Shown: positions 39,874 to 49,654 of the stretch, in pieces
Layout of the letters: each line of letters starts with the position of its first letter
Numbering within the stretch: position 1 is the stretch's first letter
Assembly: GCA_019677205.1 (NCBI GenBank)
Contig: JAAMXY010000040.1
Location: 248,001 to 312,000, forward strand
Length of the DNA: 64,000 bases
Source: Pinguiococcus pyrenoidosus
Lineage: Eukaryota; Sar; Pinguiophyceae; Pinguiochrysidales; Pinguiochrysidaceae
Reading direction: 5' to 3'
Notes under the pieces: model-generated
Seen by the model: only the letters and a program-made list of their open reading frames with translations
Database searches by the model: none
Told to the model about the DNA's origin: nothing
Position numbers and translations under genes: made by a program

Positions 39874-42717
39874 CTAGGCAGTCGAGCTCGGCAGCGGACC
39901 CGCGCCGGACGTTGAGAAGATCTTGAAATCCTGGAGGCCGTCTTCGAGGCTGCTCTCGAGCTTCAAGTTCTTCTCATTTGCGAGGTGCAGGAGACAGATG
40001 AAGTAGAAAGGGAGGGTCGCGCCTTCCTGCGACTCGGTCTCGCTCATTTCGTGGAAGATCTGCTTGAAGGACCGGCCCTCTTCCTTGGGAGGCTCAGCGT
40101 GGGGTTCCGGGCTGTCCGCACTTGACGTCGTCGGCTCGTCCTCCACGCGGTGCCACATCTCCTTCTTCAGGCGCCTGACGTCGACCCGCTTGGCCACTCG
40201 GGAGAAGTTGACATCGGGCTTCTCTATCCGACGGCCCGCCACTAGAAGAGCGTCGGACCCGAAGTCCTCCGCCCGAGGCAGGAAGCTCATGGACGGTGCT
40301 ACTCGTCGCGGTTCGTTTGGATTCCAGGCCAAGCCTCGCGTGCTGAAATGGCTGGGCCCGTCTTCGTAGCTATCCCCCATGTCTGCTTCCAGGTCAGGAT
40401 CGTCGTCGAACCAGCCTTCGTCCGCTCCCCAAGCGTCGCCGCCGTCGGCGGCAGCGTCTCCCGCGCCTGCCTGCGCTGCGCGAATAATACCACTGAACGC
40501 TCCGGCGCGGCCTGCGTGAGCCCGCCCTTCCCCACTGATGGTCCACATCAGCGCGGGGTTCACGACATCCTTCGGTCGCAGAAACAGTCGGCAAAGCTCA
40601 TCCGGGCGGTATCCACCGTCCGGCGGCAGCAGCAGGGCCGTGGATTGGTCTTCTTGCTTGGCGATCGCAGCCGCCGTCATCACGGACGGGTCGCTTCGCC
40701 TGCTCCTTCTCTTGGGTGGCAGAAGCTTTGCCTGCGCCTTCTCGTCCAGTGCACCGAAGAAGTCAACGAAGGATGAGGACCTCCGGCTCCGCTTCGCACC
40801 GCTCTTCCCGGAGCTTCTCGGCTCGTCCACGTCCTCCTCCACCTCCTCGTCTTCTGGCGGCGGCTTCACCTGGCGACGCAGCCACGATGCTTGCCGGTTA
40901 GGGACGGGATGCGCGGCCGGTGGGAAGACGATGGAGCGCCATGCTTCCCATTGGCTTACCGGTTGAGGTTTCCTCTTGCTCCGCCGAACGAATCTCCAGT
41001 GGGCTGCTCCCGCCCATGCATTGCCGACGTTGCTGGCGACGGCATTCGCATCGAAGAACTTGTATTCGGAGGAGACCATAGCTTCTTCACAGAGCTTGCG
41101 AAGCACGCGGCCCGGGTTTGTTGCGCACGCTCCTGTCACTTCCTGTCCTTGTGCATCTTCCTGTCCTTGTGCATCTCCATGTCCTGCTCCTGCTCCCGCA
41201 CCGTCTGGGGCGCCGGCGTCCGTCCAGCCCTGCTCATACATGTCCTCTACCGGGTCGGCAAAGTCCAGCTCGTCACCCATGGGATTGGTGTCGAGGTCCG
41301 ATTCGTCATCCACGATGGCGCCGTCTTCGAGAGCGGGGACGCTGTCCAACGCCTCCTCTGACTTCACCAGCGTCGTGAAGGGCTCCGTGGGCGCGTCCGC
41401 CAGTGCCTCCGGATCGAGGGATGATGTCGGGCACGCGTCGTCAAAGTCGCGCTCGCAAACCACCTCAGCAGCGGCTGCGGCGTCGCCCGGCGATCTGTTG
41501 ACGAGGATGTCTGGCTTTCCGAGGGCGTCTCCAAGATCCGTTCTGAGCAGCTCCAGCTGAGGCAAGAGCTGCAGGGACTCCAGATCCCTGCCGTCCAGAA
41601 GATCTGCGAGCTTGGCCTTCAGGCCGGTGACATCCACGAGGCCCTCCTGCTCGGCGAACTCGTCGTCTCCGGCGAGGTCGATTGCCAGATCCTTCCTGTT
41701 CGAGGCCCCCGGCAAGCATGCCCGCTCCCGCATGAGGCGACGCCGGCGCTCTTCGGGATCCTCTTCGTCTAGAAGAATCCTGCCGCCGTCCGTGACGCCT
41801 ATGTTCGCGAGTAGCATGCCCGCGGCGCCCGGGCGCTCGACGACTCGTGTCATGACGTGGAAGAGGGGGTCTCGCTCGTACTCGCTTTCCACTTGGTCGA
41901 GCGTTATCGCGCCCTCGTTGTCTTCGAGCGTGCGGTGGATCGCATACTTGCTGGACGCCCTGTTGGACCCGACGCGAGACTGGCCTTGCTCCTTCTCGCC
42001 ACCCAGGTGGGTGAAGTGCTCGAGCACGCGGAACGAGTTGCTCCAGGTATCGTCGACCCGGTACGAGTAGATCTTCACCGACGCGTCAATGACAGAGCTG
42101 GCCTTCTGGAAGTTCACGTTCCGCCGCTGAAAGGACTTCGCCTCCTCCGCGTTCCTCTCCTCGTCGATGGGCAGGCGGATGCCTCCGTCGTCCGCCGTCT
42201 CCCACGCTGCTGCTTGCGCCGCGCGCGCCGCGTGCTCCTCGGCGCTCGACGGCGGCGTCTCCTCAATGACCATGTCGATGTGGTCGATGAGATCCAAGTT
42301 CCAGCTGTTCTTCATGTTGATCTTGTTCTCGTTGTTCATCTTGATGGCCATCTTGTACATCTCCGTGACGGCCCGTTGGTCGCTCTGCGGCGCGCGCCGA
42401 TTCAGCTTTTGCGGGCTCAGCAGCGAGAGGCCGACCCCGACGGACGATCGTCGGCGCCTCGACTGCGAGAGCGAGGTGCCGAGCGAAGAACGCCGGCCGC
42501 GGCTCCTGCGCTGCGGAGCCTTGCTCTTGCGCCGGCCTTTCCGCGTATCCGCCGCCTGTGCGAGAGCGATGGCCGCATCGGACACGTCCGGCAGCGCCGC
42601 GTCCTCCTCCATCCTCCGCACCCGCTCGCCGTCCTGGGACAGAGCGGTCTTGTCGCCAGGACCGAGCGCATTCGGCGGGGCGACGGAGCTGATGCGTCGC
42701 TTGCCGCTGCCACCCAT
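39874..42717 (-). CDS. NCAPH: Condensin subunit CAP-H (kleisin, Barren/Brn1)
   Basis: CAP-H is the kleisin that closes the SMC2-SMC4 ring of condensin I for mitotic chromosome compaction. A single exon reads from ATG 42717 to 39874 (947 residues); the frame is open further up only from a GTG at 42780. The conserved N-terminal SMC-binding region is at about residues 110-230, with KMNNENKINMKNSWNLDLID, then VDASVKIYSYRVDDTW. The middle has YKFFDANAVASNVGNAWAG, matching the Barren family YFDA..WAG..HW block. The C-terminus YFICLLHLANEKNLKLES is the winged-helix segment that contacts the SMC1/SMC4-type head. Basic Ser/Arg-rich stretches (SQSRRRRSS, SGKSGAKRSRRSSS) are likely phosphorylation or nuclear-import segments. 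Confidence 0.93.
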   Translation of the reverse strand: MGGSGKRRISSVAPPNALGPGDKTALSQDGERVRRMEEDAALPDVSDAAIALAQAADTRKGRRKSKAPQRRSRGRRSSLGTSLSQSRRRRSSVGVGLSLLSPQKLNRRAPQSDQRAVTEMYKMAIKMNNENKINMKNSWNLDLIDHIDMVIEETPPSSAEEHAARAAQAAAWETADDGGIRLPIDEERNAEEAKSFQRRNVNFQKASSVIDASVKIYSYRVDDTWSNSFRVLEHFTHLGGEKEQGQSRVGSNRASSKYAIHRTLEDNEGAITLDQVESEYERDPLFHVMTRVVERPGAAGMLLANIGVTDGGRILLDEEDPEERRRRLMRERACLPGASNRKDLAIDLAGDDEFAEQEGLVDVTGLKAKLADLLDGRDLESLQLLPQLELLRTDLGDALGKPDILVNRSPGDAAAAAEVVCERDFDDACPTSSLDPEALADAPTEPFTTLVKSEEALDSVPALEDGAIVDDESDLDTNPMGDELDFADPVEDMYEQGWTDAGAPDGAGAGAGHGDAQGQEDAQGQEVTGACATNPGRVLRKLCEEAMVSSEYKFFDANAVASNVGNAWAGAAHWRFVRRSKRKPQPVSQWEAWRSIVFPPAAHPVPNRQASWLRRQVKPPPEDEEVEEDVDEPRSSGKSGAKRSRRSSSFVDFFGALDEKAQAKLLPPKRRSRRSDPSVMTAAAIAKQEDQSTALLLPPDGGYRPDELCRLFLRPKDVVNPALMWTISGEGRAHAGRAGAFSGIIRAAQAGAGDAAADGGDAWGADEGWFDDDPDLEADMGDSYEDGPSHFSTRGLAWNPNEPRRVAPSMSFLPRAEDFGSDALLVAGRRIEKPDVNFSRVAKRVDVRRLKKEMWHRVEDEPTTSSADSPEPHAEPPKEEGRSFKQIFHEMSETESQEGATLPFYFICLLHLANEKNLKLESSLEDGLQDFKIFSTSGAGPLPSSTA

Positions 42718-43735
42718 GATCCACCGCCACGCCACGTCTGCGCCGGGCACCTTTGGCTCGCGCTCGACGTCCGCGCGCACAGAAACTTCTGGGGCGATGC
42801 GCGCGACCTCGGCTGTCCAGGATGCTCTTCTCCGCTTGCGCGGCGTTCGTCCAGTTCAAACGGATCCTCCGAATTTGGGCGCGAAAGTCGAAATGCCTCC
42901 TCGCGCCGCGCCGGAGCGCTTCGGAGCGGCGGTCGGGACAGAGGGAAGCGGGCGCGTAGCGCCCTGCCTTGGGCAACGGCATGGGAGCCCTGCTCGTTTC
43001 CAAATGTTTCTGCTTCGCCTGATTGGTCTGCTGGGCGGGAACGGCACTCGTGCCGTTTCGCCATTTGTCATGTGGCCATGCGGTGACATCCTGTGCGGCT
43101 TATCGGAGCCTAGATTGCGTGCGAACGCCTGCTCATTGGCCATCTGCTGATTCCATTTGCCGTCTTCTTTCCCGCTATCCTGGCGTAGTTCAGCTGCCTC
43201 GGCGCGAATGTTTCTTCCAATTTTCCAGCTCCCCCAATGTACGCGCGCATTTGGGATCCGCTGCCAGTTCCGATGAGCAGCGGCAGCGGGCGCAGCTGGG
43301 TGGCAATCTTGCGGCGGAAGCGCGCCACTCCGAGCCTGTGTCGGGCGCCTTCGTCGCCGCTTGAGCCTGGCTGTCCATCAGAGACAATCTGGCGACCGAG
43401 AGCCGCGCTCAGCCGCTCGAACTCGGCGCTCGTGCTGTTGAACTGGCGCTTTGAGTTTCGACCCTTCCGGCCTCACTCTCTGAAGGTACTTGAACGCGCC
43501 ATTTCGCGCGCCTTTTCCCCGGATTCCTCCCGAGCGTCAGCTGCCCTGCTGCGTGCTGCTCTTGTGACTGCGGCCTCGGCGTCGCGCGGGGCGCGGAGCG
43601 TGGGCAGAGGGCGGCGGACAGCAGCCAGCGCTTGGATGGTCGCAGCCGTTTTGTGTTTCGAAGCGAGTGGCAGTGGGTCCGAATGCGCGCCTTAACCTTC
43701 GCGTCGTGCGCGTTTCTTCCAGGCAGATCCGCAGG
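42718..43735. promoter_or_regulatory. Divergent intergenic region, CAP-H / Arb2-AGC kinase
   Basis: This is 1,018 bp between divergent starts. The kinase frame is open upstream to a GTG at 43667, but a pyrimidine tract and AG (ttcttccag) directly precede its ATG at 43736. A short 5' untranslated exon could therefore be spliced here. Other reading frames look random. Confidence 0.45.
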
Positions 43736-46048
43736 ATGTCGGCGCAGCCTCGGCAGAACGGAGAGGTGCCGAATGTGGCGCTGGTGGATACGCCATACGA
43801 GGTGGTGGGAATGGACAAGATCGTCCGCAAGGCTGGCATGCCGCCCTGTCCGCCGGACCAGGAGATGCAGGAGCAGACCCTGCTGCTGGAGAAGGTGGCC
43901 GAGTTTGTGGAGCAGCGCATGAAGATTCCGCGGGCCGAGGGAGGCCTCGGCTTCCAGGAGTTTTGGATCCCCACGGATGACGCCGAGGCGAAGACCAGTG
44001 TCCTGCTCACGGAGGACTGGAGCAACGCCACCAAGCTCCTGGTCGTCATCCAGAACGCCAGCGGGGCGCAGATGGGCATCTGGTCCCGGAGCTTGGCGCT
44101 GAAGATGGGCCTGCGGACCGGCTCCATGCTGCCGTACCTGGAGCGCGCCGTGCAGGACGGCTTCGGGGTGCTCGTGCTCCGGCCCAACGCCAACTCCGTC
44201 TACATTCAGGATGAGCCCAACGCGAGACCCCGGAAGATGCTCATCGAGGGCAGCTCGAGCCCGTCGGAGCATGCCATCTACGTCTGGGACAACGTCGTCC
44301 GGCACGCGGCCGCGAGGCACATCTGCCTGCTCGGCATCGGCGCGGGCGGCGCCCTCGCGAAGGAGCTGCTCCAGAGGGAGATGGTGCGCGTCAAGGAGGC
44401 CGGGGAGGGAGAGGATAACCGCATCGCTGGCATCTGCACCATCGAGGCCTCGAGCATCCTAGACGCGGACGAAGCGGCGGACACCAAGGACTTCCTCAAC
44501 CAGTTCGCGGTCAACTTCGACTCCAGCGAGGCGCCCATGGGTTACCGCCTTCCCTCCGTGGCGCTGCGCCTGGGATGCACCACGATGTCGGTGGGGCCCA
44601 TTCCGGAGGCCGCCGAAGGCAACACGGGGTGGAGCCCCAGCGCGGCGCTCGAGTCGACCTTCCGGTTCCTCACCATGGCGACGAGGAGCAACGAGCGCGT
44701 CACCAACCTCGGGAAGAAGTTCGCCCGGGCGGAGGCGCGGGCGATGAGCCTCGACCCGAAGACGGCGGAGTACACGCCGTCCGGAGAAGACAGCAATGCG
44801 TCGCACCAGAAGACGGGCACGCTCGGAGAGGCGGAGAACGGAGGCTCCAACGCCAGCCAGGACAAGTCCGCGGGCCTCTTCTCCCGCCTCTTCCGCAAGA
44901 CTGGCGGCTCGAATCGCGCGAACGGCGCCGCCGAAGGGGAGCCGAACTACGATCCGGCGAACGGCCCGCAGGCCTCGAGGGAGGTGCAGCTCCAGGAAGC
45001 GGAGTCACTGGGCGTGGAGGACTTCGATCTGCTGAAAGTCGTGGGGAAAGGCGCTTTCGGCAAGGTCATGATGGTGCGCAAGAAGGAAGGGCACGACGGC
45101 GGGCGCATCTTCGCCATGAAGGTGCTGAAGAAGTCCGTCGTCATCGCGAAGGGGCAAGTGGAGCACACGAAGACGGAGCGCAGCGTGCTCATGGAGATTC
45201 GCCACCCCTACGTCGTGCGGCTGCGGTACGCGTTCCAGACGGAGGACAAGCTGTACCTCATCACGGACTACTACAACGGCGGCTCGCTCTTCTACCACCT
45301 GCGCAAGTCGCGAGGCTTCTCCGAGCAGAGGGCCAAGTTCTACGCCGCCGAGCTGCTGCTGGCGCTGGAGCACCTGCACAAGCAGCACATCGTCTACCGT
45401 GACCTCAAGCTCGAGAACGTGCTGATGGACCACGACGGGCACATCGCCCTGACGGACTTCGGGCTTTCGAAGATGGGGGTGGACGAGTCACGGGGCGCAT
45501 CTACTTTCTGCGGAACCGCCGAGTATATTGCTCCGGAGCTGCTCCGTGGCCTGCGCTACGGCGCGATGGTGGACTGGTGGTCCTTCGGCATCCTGCTCTA
45601 CGAGATGATGGCGGGGCGTACGCCGTTCTACGACAAGAACCGCAAGCTCATGTTCTACAACATCATCAACTGCGATCCTCACTTCCCGCCGACCTTCTCG
45701 GATGCGGCGTGTACAGCCCTGCGAGGCCTTCTCATCCGCGACCCCGCGGAGCGATTAGGCGGCGGCAAGTCGGGGGCCGACGCCATCAAGGCGCAGACCT
45801 TCTTCTCGGACATCGACTTTGACGCGCTGCTGCGGAAAGACCTGTCCCCGCCGTATCTGCCAGATGTCCATAGCGAAGTTGATACCAAGTACGTGCCGAA
45901 GAGCTATCTGGAGGCAGAAGCGAAAGACTCGGAGGTCGCGCCGTCCGCGAAGACGAAGCCGGGCGAGACGCCCGACTTCACCGAGTTCACCTACATGGGT
46001 GAGAAGACGACGAACGGGGACGACGGTGACGATACAGACGACGCATAG
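43736..46048 (+). CDS. Arb2-domain / AGC protein kinase fusion
   Basis: A single exon encodes 770 residues. Residues about 60-320 match the Arb2/FAM172 alpha/beta-hydrolase-like fold: WSRSLALKMGLRTGSMLPYL, GFGVLVLRPNAN, SSPSEHAIYVWDNVV and then LLGIGAGGALAKELL. The nucleophile position reads GIGAGG, so it lacks the catalytic Ser of true hydrolases. After a Ser/Ala-rich linker, residues 429-690 form a complete AGC kinase: GKGAFGKV, AMKVLKK (catalytic Lys), YRDLKLENV, DFG, and the T-loop STFCGTAEYIAPE. The C-tail ends in a hydrophobic motif FTEFTY (about residue 745), with the phosphorylatable Thr expected of AKT/S6K/SGK-type kinases. The kinase looks active and PDK1-regulated. Arb2 proteins act in heterochromatin silencing or small-RNA pathways. 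I know of no established family that joins the two. Confidence 0.92.
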   Translation: MSAQPRQNGEVPNVALVDTPYEVVGMDKIVRKAGMPPCPPDQEMQEQTLLLEKVAEFVEQRMKIPRAEGGLGFQEFWIPTDDAEAKTSVLLTEDWSNATKLLVVIQNASGAQMGIWSRSLALKMGLRTGSMLPYLERAVQDGFGVLVLRPNANSVYIQDEPNARPRKMLIEGSSSPSEHAIYVWDNVVRHAAARHICLLGIGAGGALAKELLQREMVRVKEAGEGEDNRIAGICTIEASSILDADEAADTKDFLNQFAVNFDSSEAPMGYRLPSVALRLGCTTMSVGPIPEAAEGNTGWSPSAALESTFRFLTMATRSNERVTNLGKKFARAEARAMSLDPKTAEYTPSGEDSNASHQKTGTLGEAENGGSNASQDKSAGLFSRLFRKTGGSNRANGAAEGEPNYDPANGPQASREVQLQEAESLGVEDFDLLKVVGKGAFGKVMMVRKKEGHDGGRIFAMKVLKKSVVIAKGQVEHTKTERSVLMEIRHPYVVRLRYAFQTEDKLYLITDYYNGGSLFYHLRKSRGFSEQRAKFYAAELLLALEHLHKQHIVYRDLKLENVLMDHDGHIALTDFGLSKMGVDESRGASTFCGTAEYIAPELLRGLRYGAMVDWWSFGILLYEMMAGRTPFYDKNRKLMFYNIINCDPHFPPTFSDAACTALRGLLIRDPAERLGGGKSGADAIKAQTFFSDIDFDALLRKDLSPPYLPDVHSEVDTKYVPKSYLEAEAKDSEVAPSAKTKPGETPDFTEFTYMGEKTTNGDDGDDTDDA

Positions 46049-46518
46049 GGGTTGCGTCCGCGTCTCCTCCCGTCGTGCGACTTCCTTGAACGTAGTTCGT
46101 GTTCCTGTTGCGTGTTTGCCGTGTGGAAGGAGGAATGCAGATGCTTTGGAGAGTAGTCTTCCAGCGATGATCAAGGAAAACAAGCTTTTCACGCTGACAA
46201 GGTGTTTAATTCAGCCGACGTCGCGACTAAGGCCAGCGTGGTTTGGACATATAGCTGGAGTGAGGACAGGTGTGCGCAGGACGCGATCGGACGGGGCGCG
46301 TCCCAGAAGTAAAGCACGCATGTTATGGGCCGCCGTCTCTTGAGCGTGCTTCACACAGCATCGCCGTGTCGAGCTCCCTCTTTGCGCTGCGCCCCACAAT
46401 CGGGAAACCCGCCTTCCGCACAAGGTCAGGCGAATGCACCACTTGTTGCGCCTCGCAGCCCAGTCTCGTCTCTTGCCTTTCAAGTTGAACTCGATACGAC
46501 AAGGTGGGAAAATGGGAA

Positions 46519-46617
<99 letters not shown>

Positions 46618-46682
46618 CACAAAAGAAGAACAAAAAAAAGCAAAGACAAAAGACAGAAGCAAAAAAGGAAACGAAGGAATTC
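46049..46682. other. Convergent 3' intergenic region
   Basis: This region lies between the AGC-kinase and GST-like stop codons. It is dominated by the CA microsatellite listed separately and a following A-rich tract (46612-46680). No gene is supported; the His-Thr or Val-Cys frames across the repeat are artefacts. Confidence 0.7.
46525..46614. repeat. (CA)n microsatellite, about 90 bp
   Basis: An uninterrupted CA dinucleotide run of about 45 units, followed by an A-rich purine tract. It is probably highly polymorphic. Confidence 0.98.
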
Positions 46683-48446
46683 CTAGCTTTGGCTGCCAAG
46701 CGCGGCGATTACTACATTGATGTTGCCACGAAGGTGCCGTGCCGCTGGATATGAGACATCTCGAGGGACTCCCACTCGATCTCGCAGGTACTCCAGCGAG
46801 GCACTCCCAGCATCGGGACTGCCGCCCGACACAAGCGCCGGCAGCGCCTCTTCGGGGCTCCGGAGAATCGAGTGCACTACTGTCCTCAACGCGGCGTCGA
46901 CGTACGGTGTAAAGCTCTCATTCGGCGTGGCATTCGGGTCGGAGTACTCGGCCCGCGCCGGTGGGAATCCTGGCTTGCCCAAAGCCCGACAAGCAAATCG
47001 CACGATGCTCTCATGGTTGCTCAGGATGCTCGCCGCCGCCTCGCGTCGGAAGACGCCGTCGTCCTTTCCCGGGCCCGCACCCAGGGCAGCCGGCTCGAGA
47101 ACCTCGGCATCCGGCGGCAGCGGGATCACCCACGCGCCGTTCTTGCCGTCGATCTCGGCTTGAATATCTCCGAGGTCGTCCCTGGTGTCGCCGTCCGGGA
47201 AGCAGCCGCCAATCTGGGGAGGCAGCGAGTGCGCGTTGGTGAAGTGATCCGAACGGGTCGCCTGATAGGAAGGCGAGTCCTCCATCGAGCGGAACCACGC
47301 CTCCAGCCATGGGAACTGTCCGCCCTGCCCGGGACAGCAAAAGACGCAGATTGCGATGAGCCCCAGCCTTTGCATCGTGGCCTGTGAAACTTGTCGCCTG
47401 CCGAGCACCTACCTCTTTGCCGCCGCGCAGCTGAAGGCCCTTGTAGTACAGCACTGACGCGGCCATTCTCTCGACGAACGGAACGAACTGGATATCCACG
47501 AGGCTCATCTGATCTCCACCGAGGAAGAAGACCTTCGCGTCCTTGCCCGGATTCCGCCCTTCCTTGGCGCCGCTGCCTTCCCGAAGAGCCTGCTCGACCT
47601 GCTCGAGGGTCTCGACGAAGGCCGCGCGCTGCCGCGGCCCGCCTGGCGACGTGACCCATCGCATCCACGTGCTGAAAAGCTGCCTCTCCAGGCGCAGCAG
47701 CTGCTGCGCTCGGGCGTCCTCGAAGTCAAAGAGACGCCGATGCTCTCCCGTTCCCTGGTACTTCCTGAGCAGCGCGAGGATGATGTCGTTGGACTCGTTG
47801 ATGATTTGGCCGTCGATCTTCGCGATGGGGATCTGGCCAGAGGGCGAGATCTCGCGGAACCAGCGCGGCTTGTCGCCGTAGCAGGACATGGGCACCTTGT
47901 CCACCTTGTAGGGCACCCGCAGCTCCTCGAGCGTGAGCCAGACCTTCTGGCAGTACGGACACCAAGCCGCCGTGTCGCGGTACAGCGTGACGTCTGGCTC
48001 CGTCTCGTCAGCAGCGTCGAAGAGCCGCAGAGCGGCCTTGGCATGTGGAGGTCCCCGGCCCGCCTCACGAAGGCTCAGCACGTCCTTTTCCTCGGGACTG
48101 GCGTCTTCTTCCCACATCTGCTGCAGCTGCTGCCAAGTTGGCGTCCGCGACGCGTCGAAGGCCGCGGGCGTGGCGGTCTCGAAGGGGCTTCCGCCGAAGC
48201 CCAGGCGCGCGAACATGTCTCCAATGGCCGTGGGAGTCACGCGGCGTCCAGAGGCCCTAAGTCGAAGAAGAGAGGGACAAGTTAGCGACAGGCACAAGGA
48301 TACTCCCAAGAGAGGGCGGGTAGTGGATGAAGGGCTGACGAACAGCTGACGTACCGGGGTGATGCTGCAGGCGGCAGGATGCGAGGCGCCACGAAGGCCG
48401 TCGCCACAGTGGCCGCGAGGCTCACGGGGAGGACATGGCGCCACAT
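46683..48446 (-). CDS. Plastid-targeted glutathione S-transferase/glutaredoxin-like protein
   Basis: Exons 48446-48355, 48256-47413 and 47324-46683 close in phase to 525 residues. The first exon encodes MWRHVLPVSLAATVATAFVA, a signal peptide ending in an ATAFVAP motif and then a short transit-like stretch, as in heterokont plastid proteins. Residues about 140-235 form a thioredoxin-fold GST N-domain. It starts LYRDTAAWCPYCQKVWLTLE; WCPYC is a possible redox Cys pair, and the cis-Pro region is SPSGQIPIAKIDGQIINES. An all-helical GST C-domain follows (FLGGDQMSLVDIQFVPFVER), ending with FPWLEAWFRSMEDSPSY. A further C-terminal region of about 150 residues is mostly Ala/Pro-rich and unassigned. 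Likely role: glutathione-dependent reduction or transfer in the plastid. Substrate unknown. Confidence 0.85.
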
Positions 48447-49654
48447 GCGGCTCCGGAACAGGCGTAATTCCCTCTCGTGAGCCAAGGAAAAGTGGCTTCC
48501 AACTTCTCAAGTGAGTCAGACATTGTTATGTAGCCATGTTCTAGGTACAATATCACGATGCGAAGCCTCACAGCCAATGGGAGTCGCTGCTGAATTTTAG
48601 GCAGATCTGTGAAACGTCTCTTTGGCACTATTGTCGCCCAGTGAAGGACAGTCTATCGACTCTCGCTAGACCATGCCAGGAAGGCGCCTCGTCCTCATTC
48701 AACCCCGAGCTCCTCCCGTCTCTCGCCATGCCGCCGCACAACTCAAAGCCGCGGTCCACGGCACCAGCGGCAAGGAGACGAGCATGTTGGATGCGCGCGG
48801 TGAAGGGTCGGCCGGCGCCTTCATCCTCTGCACGAAAGTCACAAGACGCTAGCATCTAAATTTGTGTACGACTGCTCTGAACCACGCACTGCCGACATCC
48901 GTGGTGGTGACAGACCGGCCTGGCACAGAGCAAATGCGTCCTCTAAACACGACGCACCGATCTGACTTGACTACGAAGCAAGAAAGAGATGATGCGACAG
49001 AAGGAAACATCTGTGTCTGTGTCGCGCGAGGGACTCGTCTGTCACGGTGCGCGACACAGAGACATGACGTGGTTCGCGTCTCCAATGCGGAGCCTTCTGG
49101 GCGGCGGATCGGCGCGGATGATTGACAGATCATCTTGGCTGGTACCCCGACGGTAGATTGTTGGCCTTGCTTCTTGCTTTGGCAGCTGAAGAGGAAGTGC
49201 CATGTGGAAACCGGCGGCCGTAGTGATCCTCGCCTTGCAACAGTCCTGCCCGGCAGGCTTGGGTCGTATCCATCAGCTGCAATCATTGCTGCACTGCACC
49301 GGGGCGAGGAACCCAGAAGCGGCAAGCGGGAGGCACGCAGAGGCGCAAAACCATCCTGCAATCGGCTGGAGCTGGGAGTGATCTCGCAACCCGCCGAAAG
49401 GCAATGCGAAAACCTGATGGTCCTGGAGGACGTCCGGAATCTAGCATCTACCCTGACTTGAAGTCCTCTGCTTCGTCCTCGTCCTCGAAGTCGTTTGGTG
49501 AAGGTGCGCTTCATGAACAAGGGCATCGCGTTCGGGCCGGAGAGCCCGGCCAAGCGACCAGGCCAGTGACGCTCGCGAAGGATCCTAAACGGTTGCTCTT
49601 CGTCCTTTCGCGGGAGGATCGGGTTGCTAGACTGCTTGCTGTCGCTATGGAAAA
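48447..49654. other. Intergenic region between two minus-strand genes
   Basis: These 1,208 bp lie upstream of the GST-like gene and downstream of the DYRK gene, so they should contain the GST promoter and the DYRK 3' untranslated region. I checked the longer open frames on both strands. They are Arg/Ser-rich, lack domains and do not join the flanking exons. Confidence 0.5.

Noticed and set aside
42753-43695. Small frames in the CAP-H/kinase gap
   Set aside because: They lack starts in good context, have no domain and do not extend either neighbour in phase.
46504-46720. His-Thr and Val-Cys frames over the CA repeat
   Set aside because: These are translations of a dinucleotide microsatellite, not genes.
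48849-49553. 234-codon minus-strand frame between the GST-like and DYRK genes
   Set aside because: Ser/Arg-rich, no domain, and no splice path in phase to the DYRK or GST exons.
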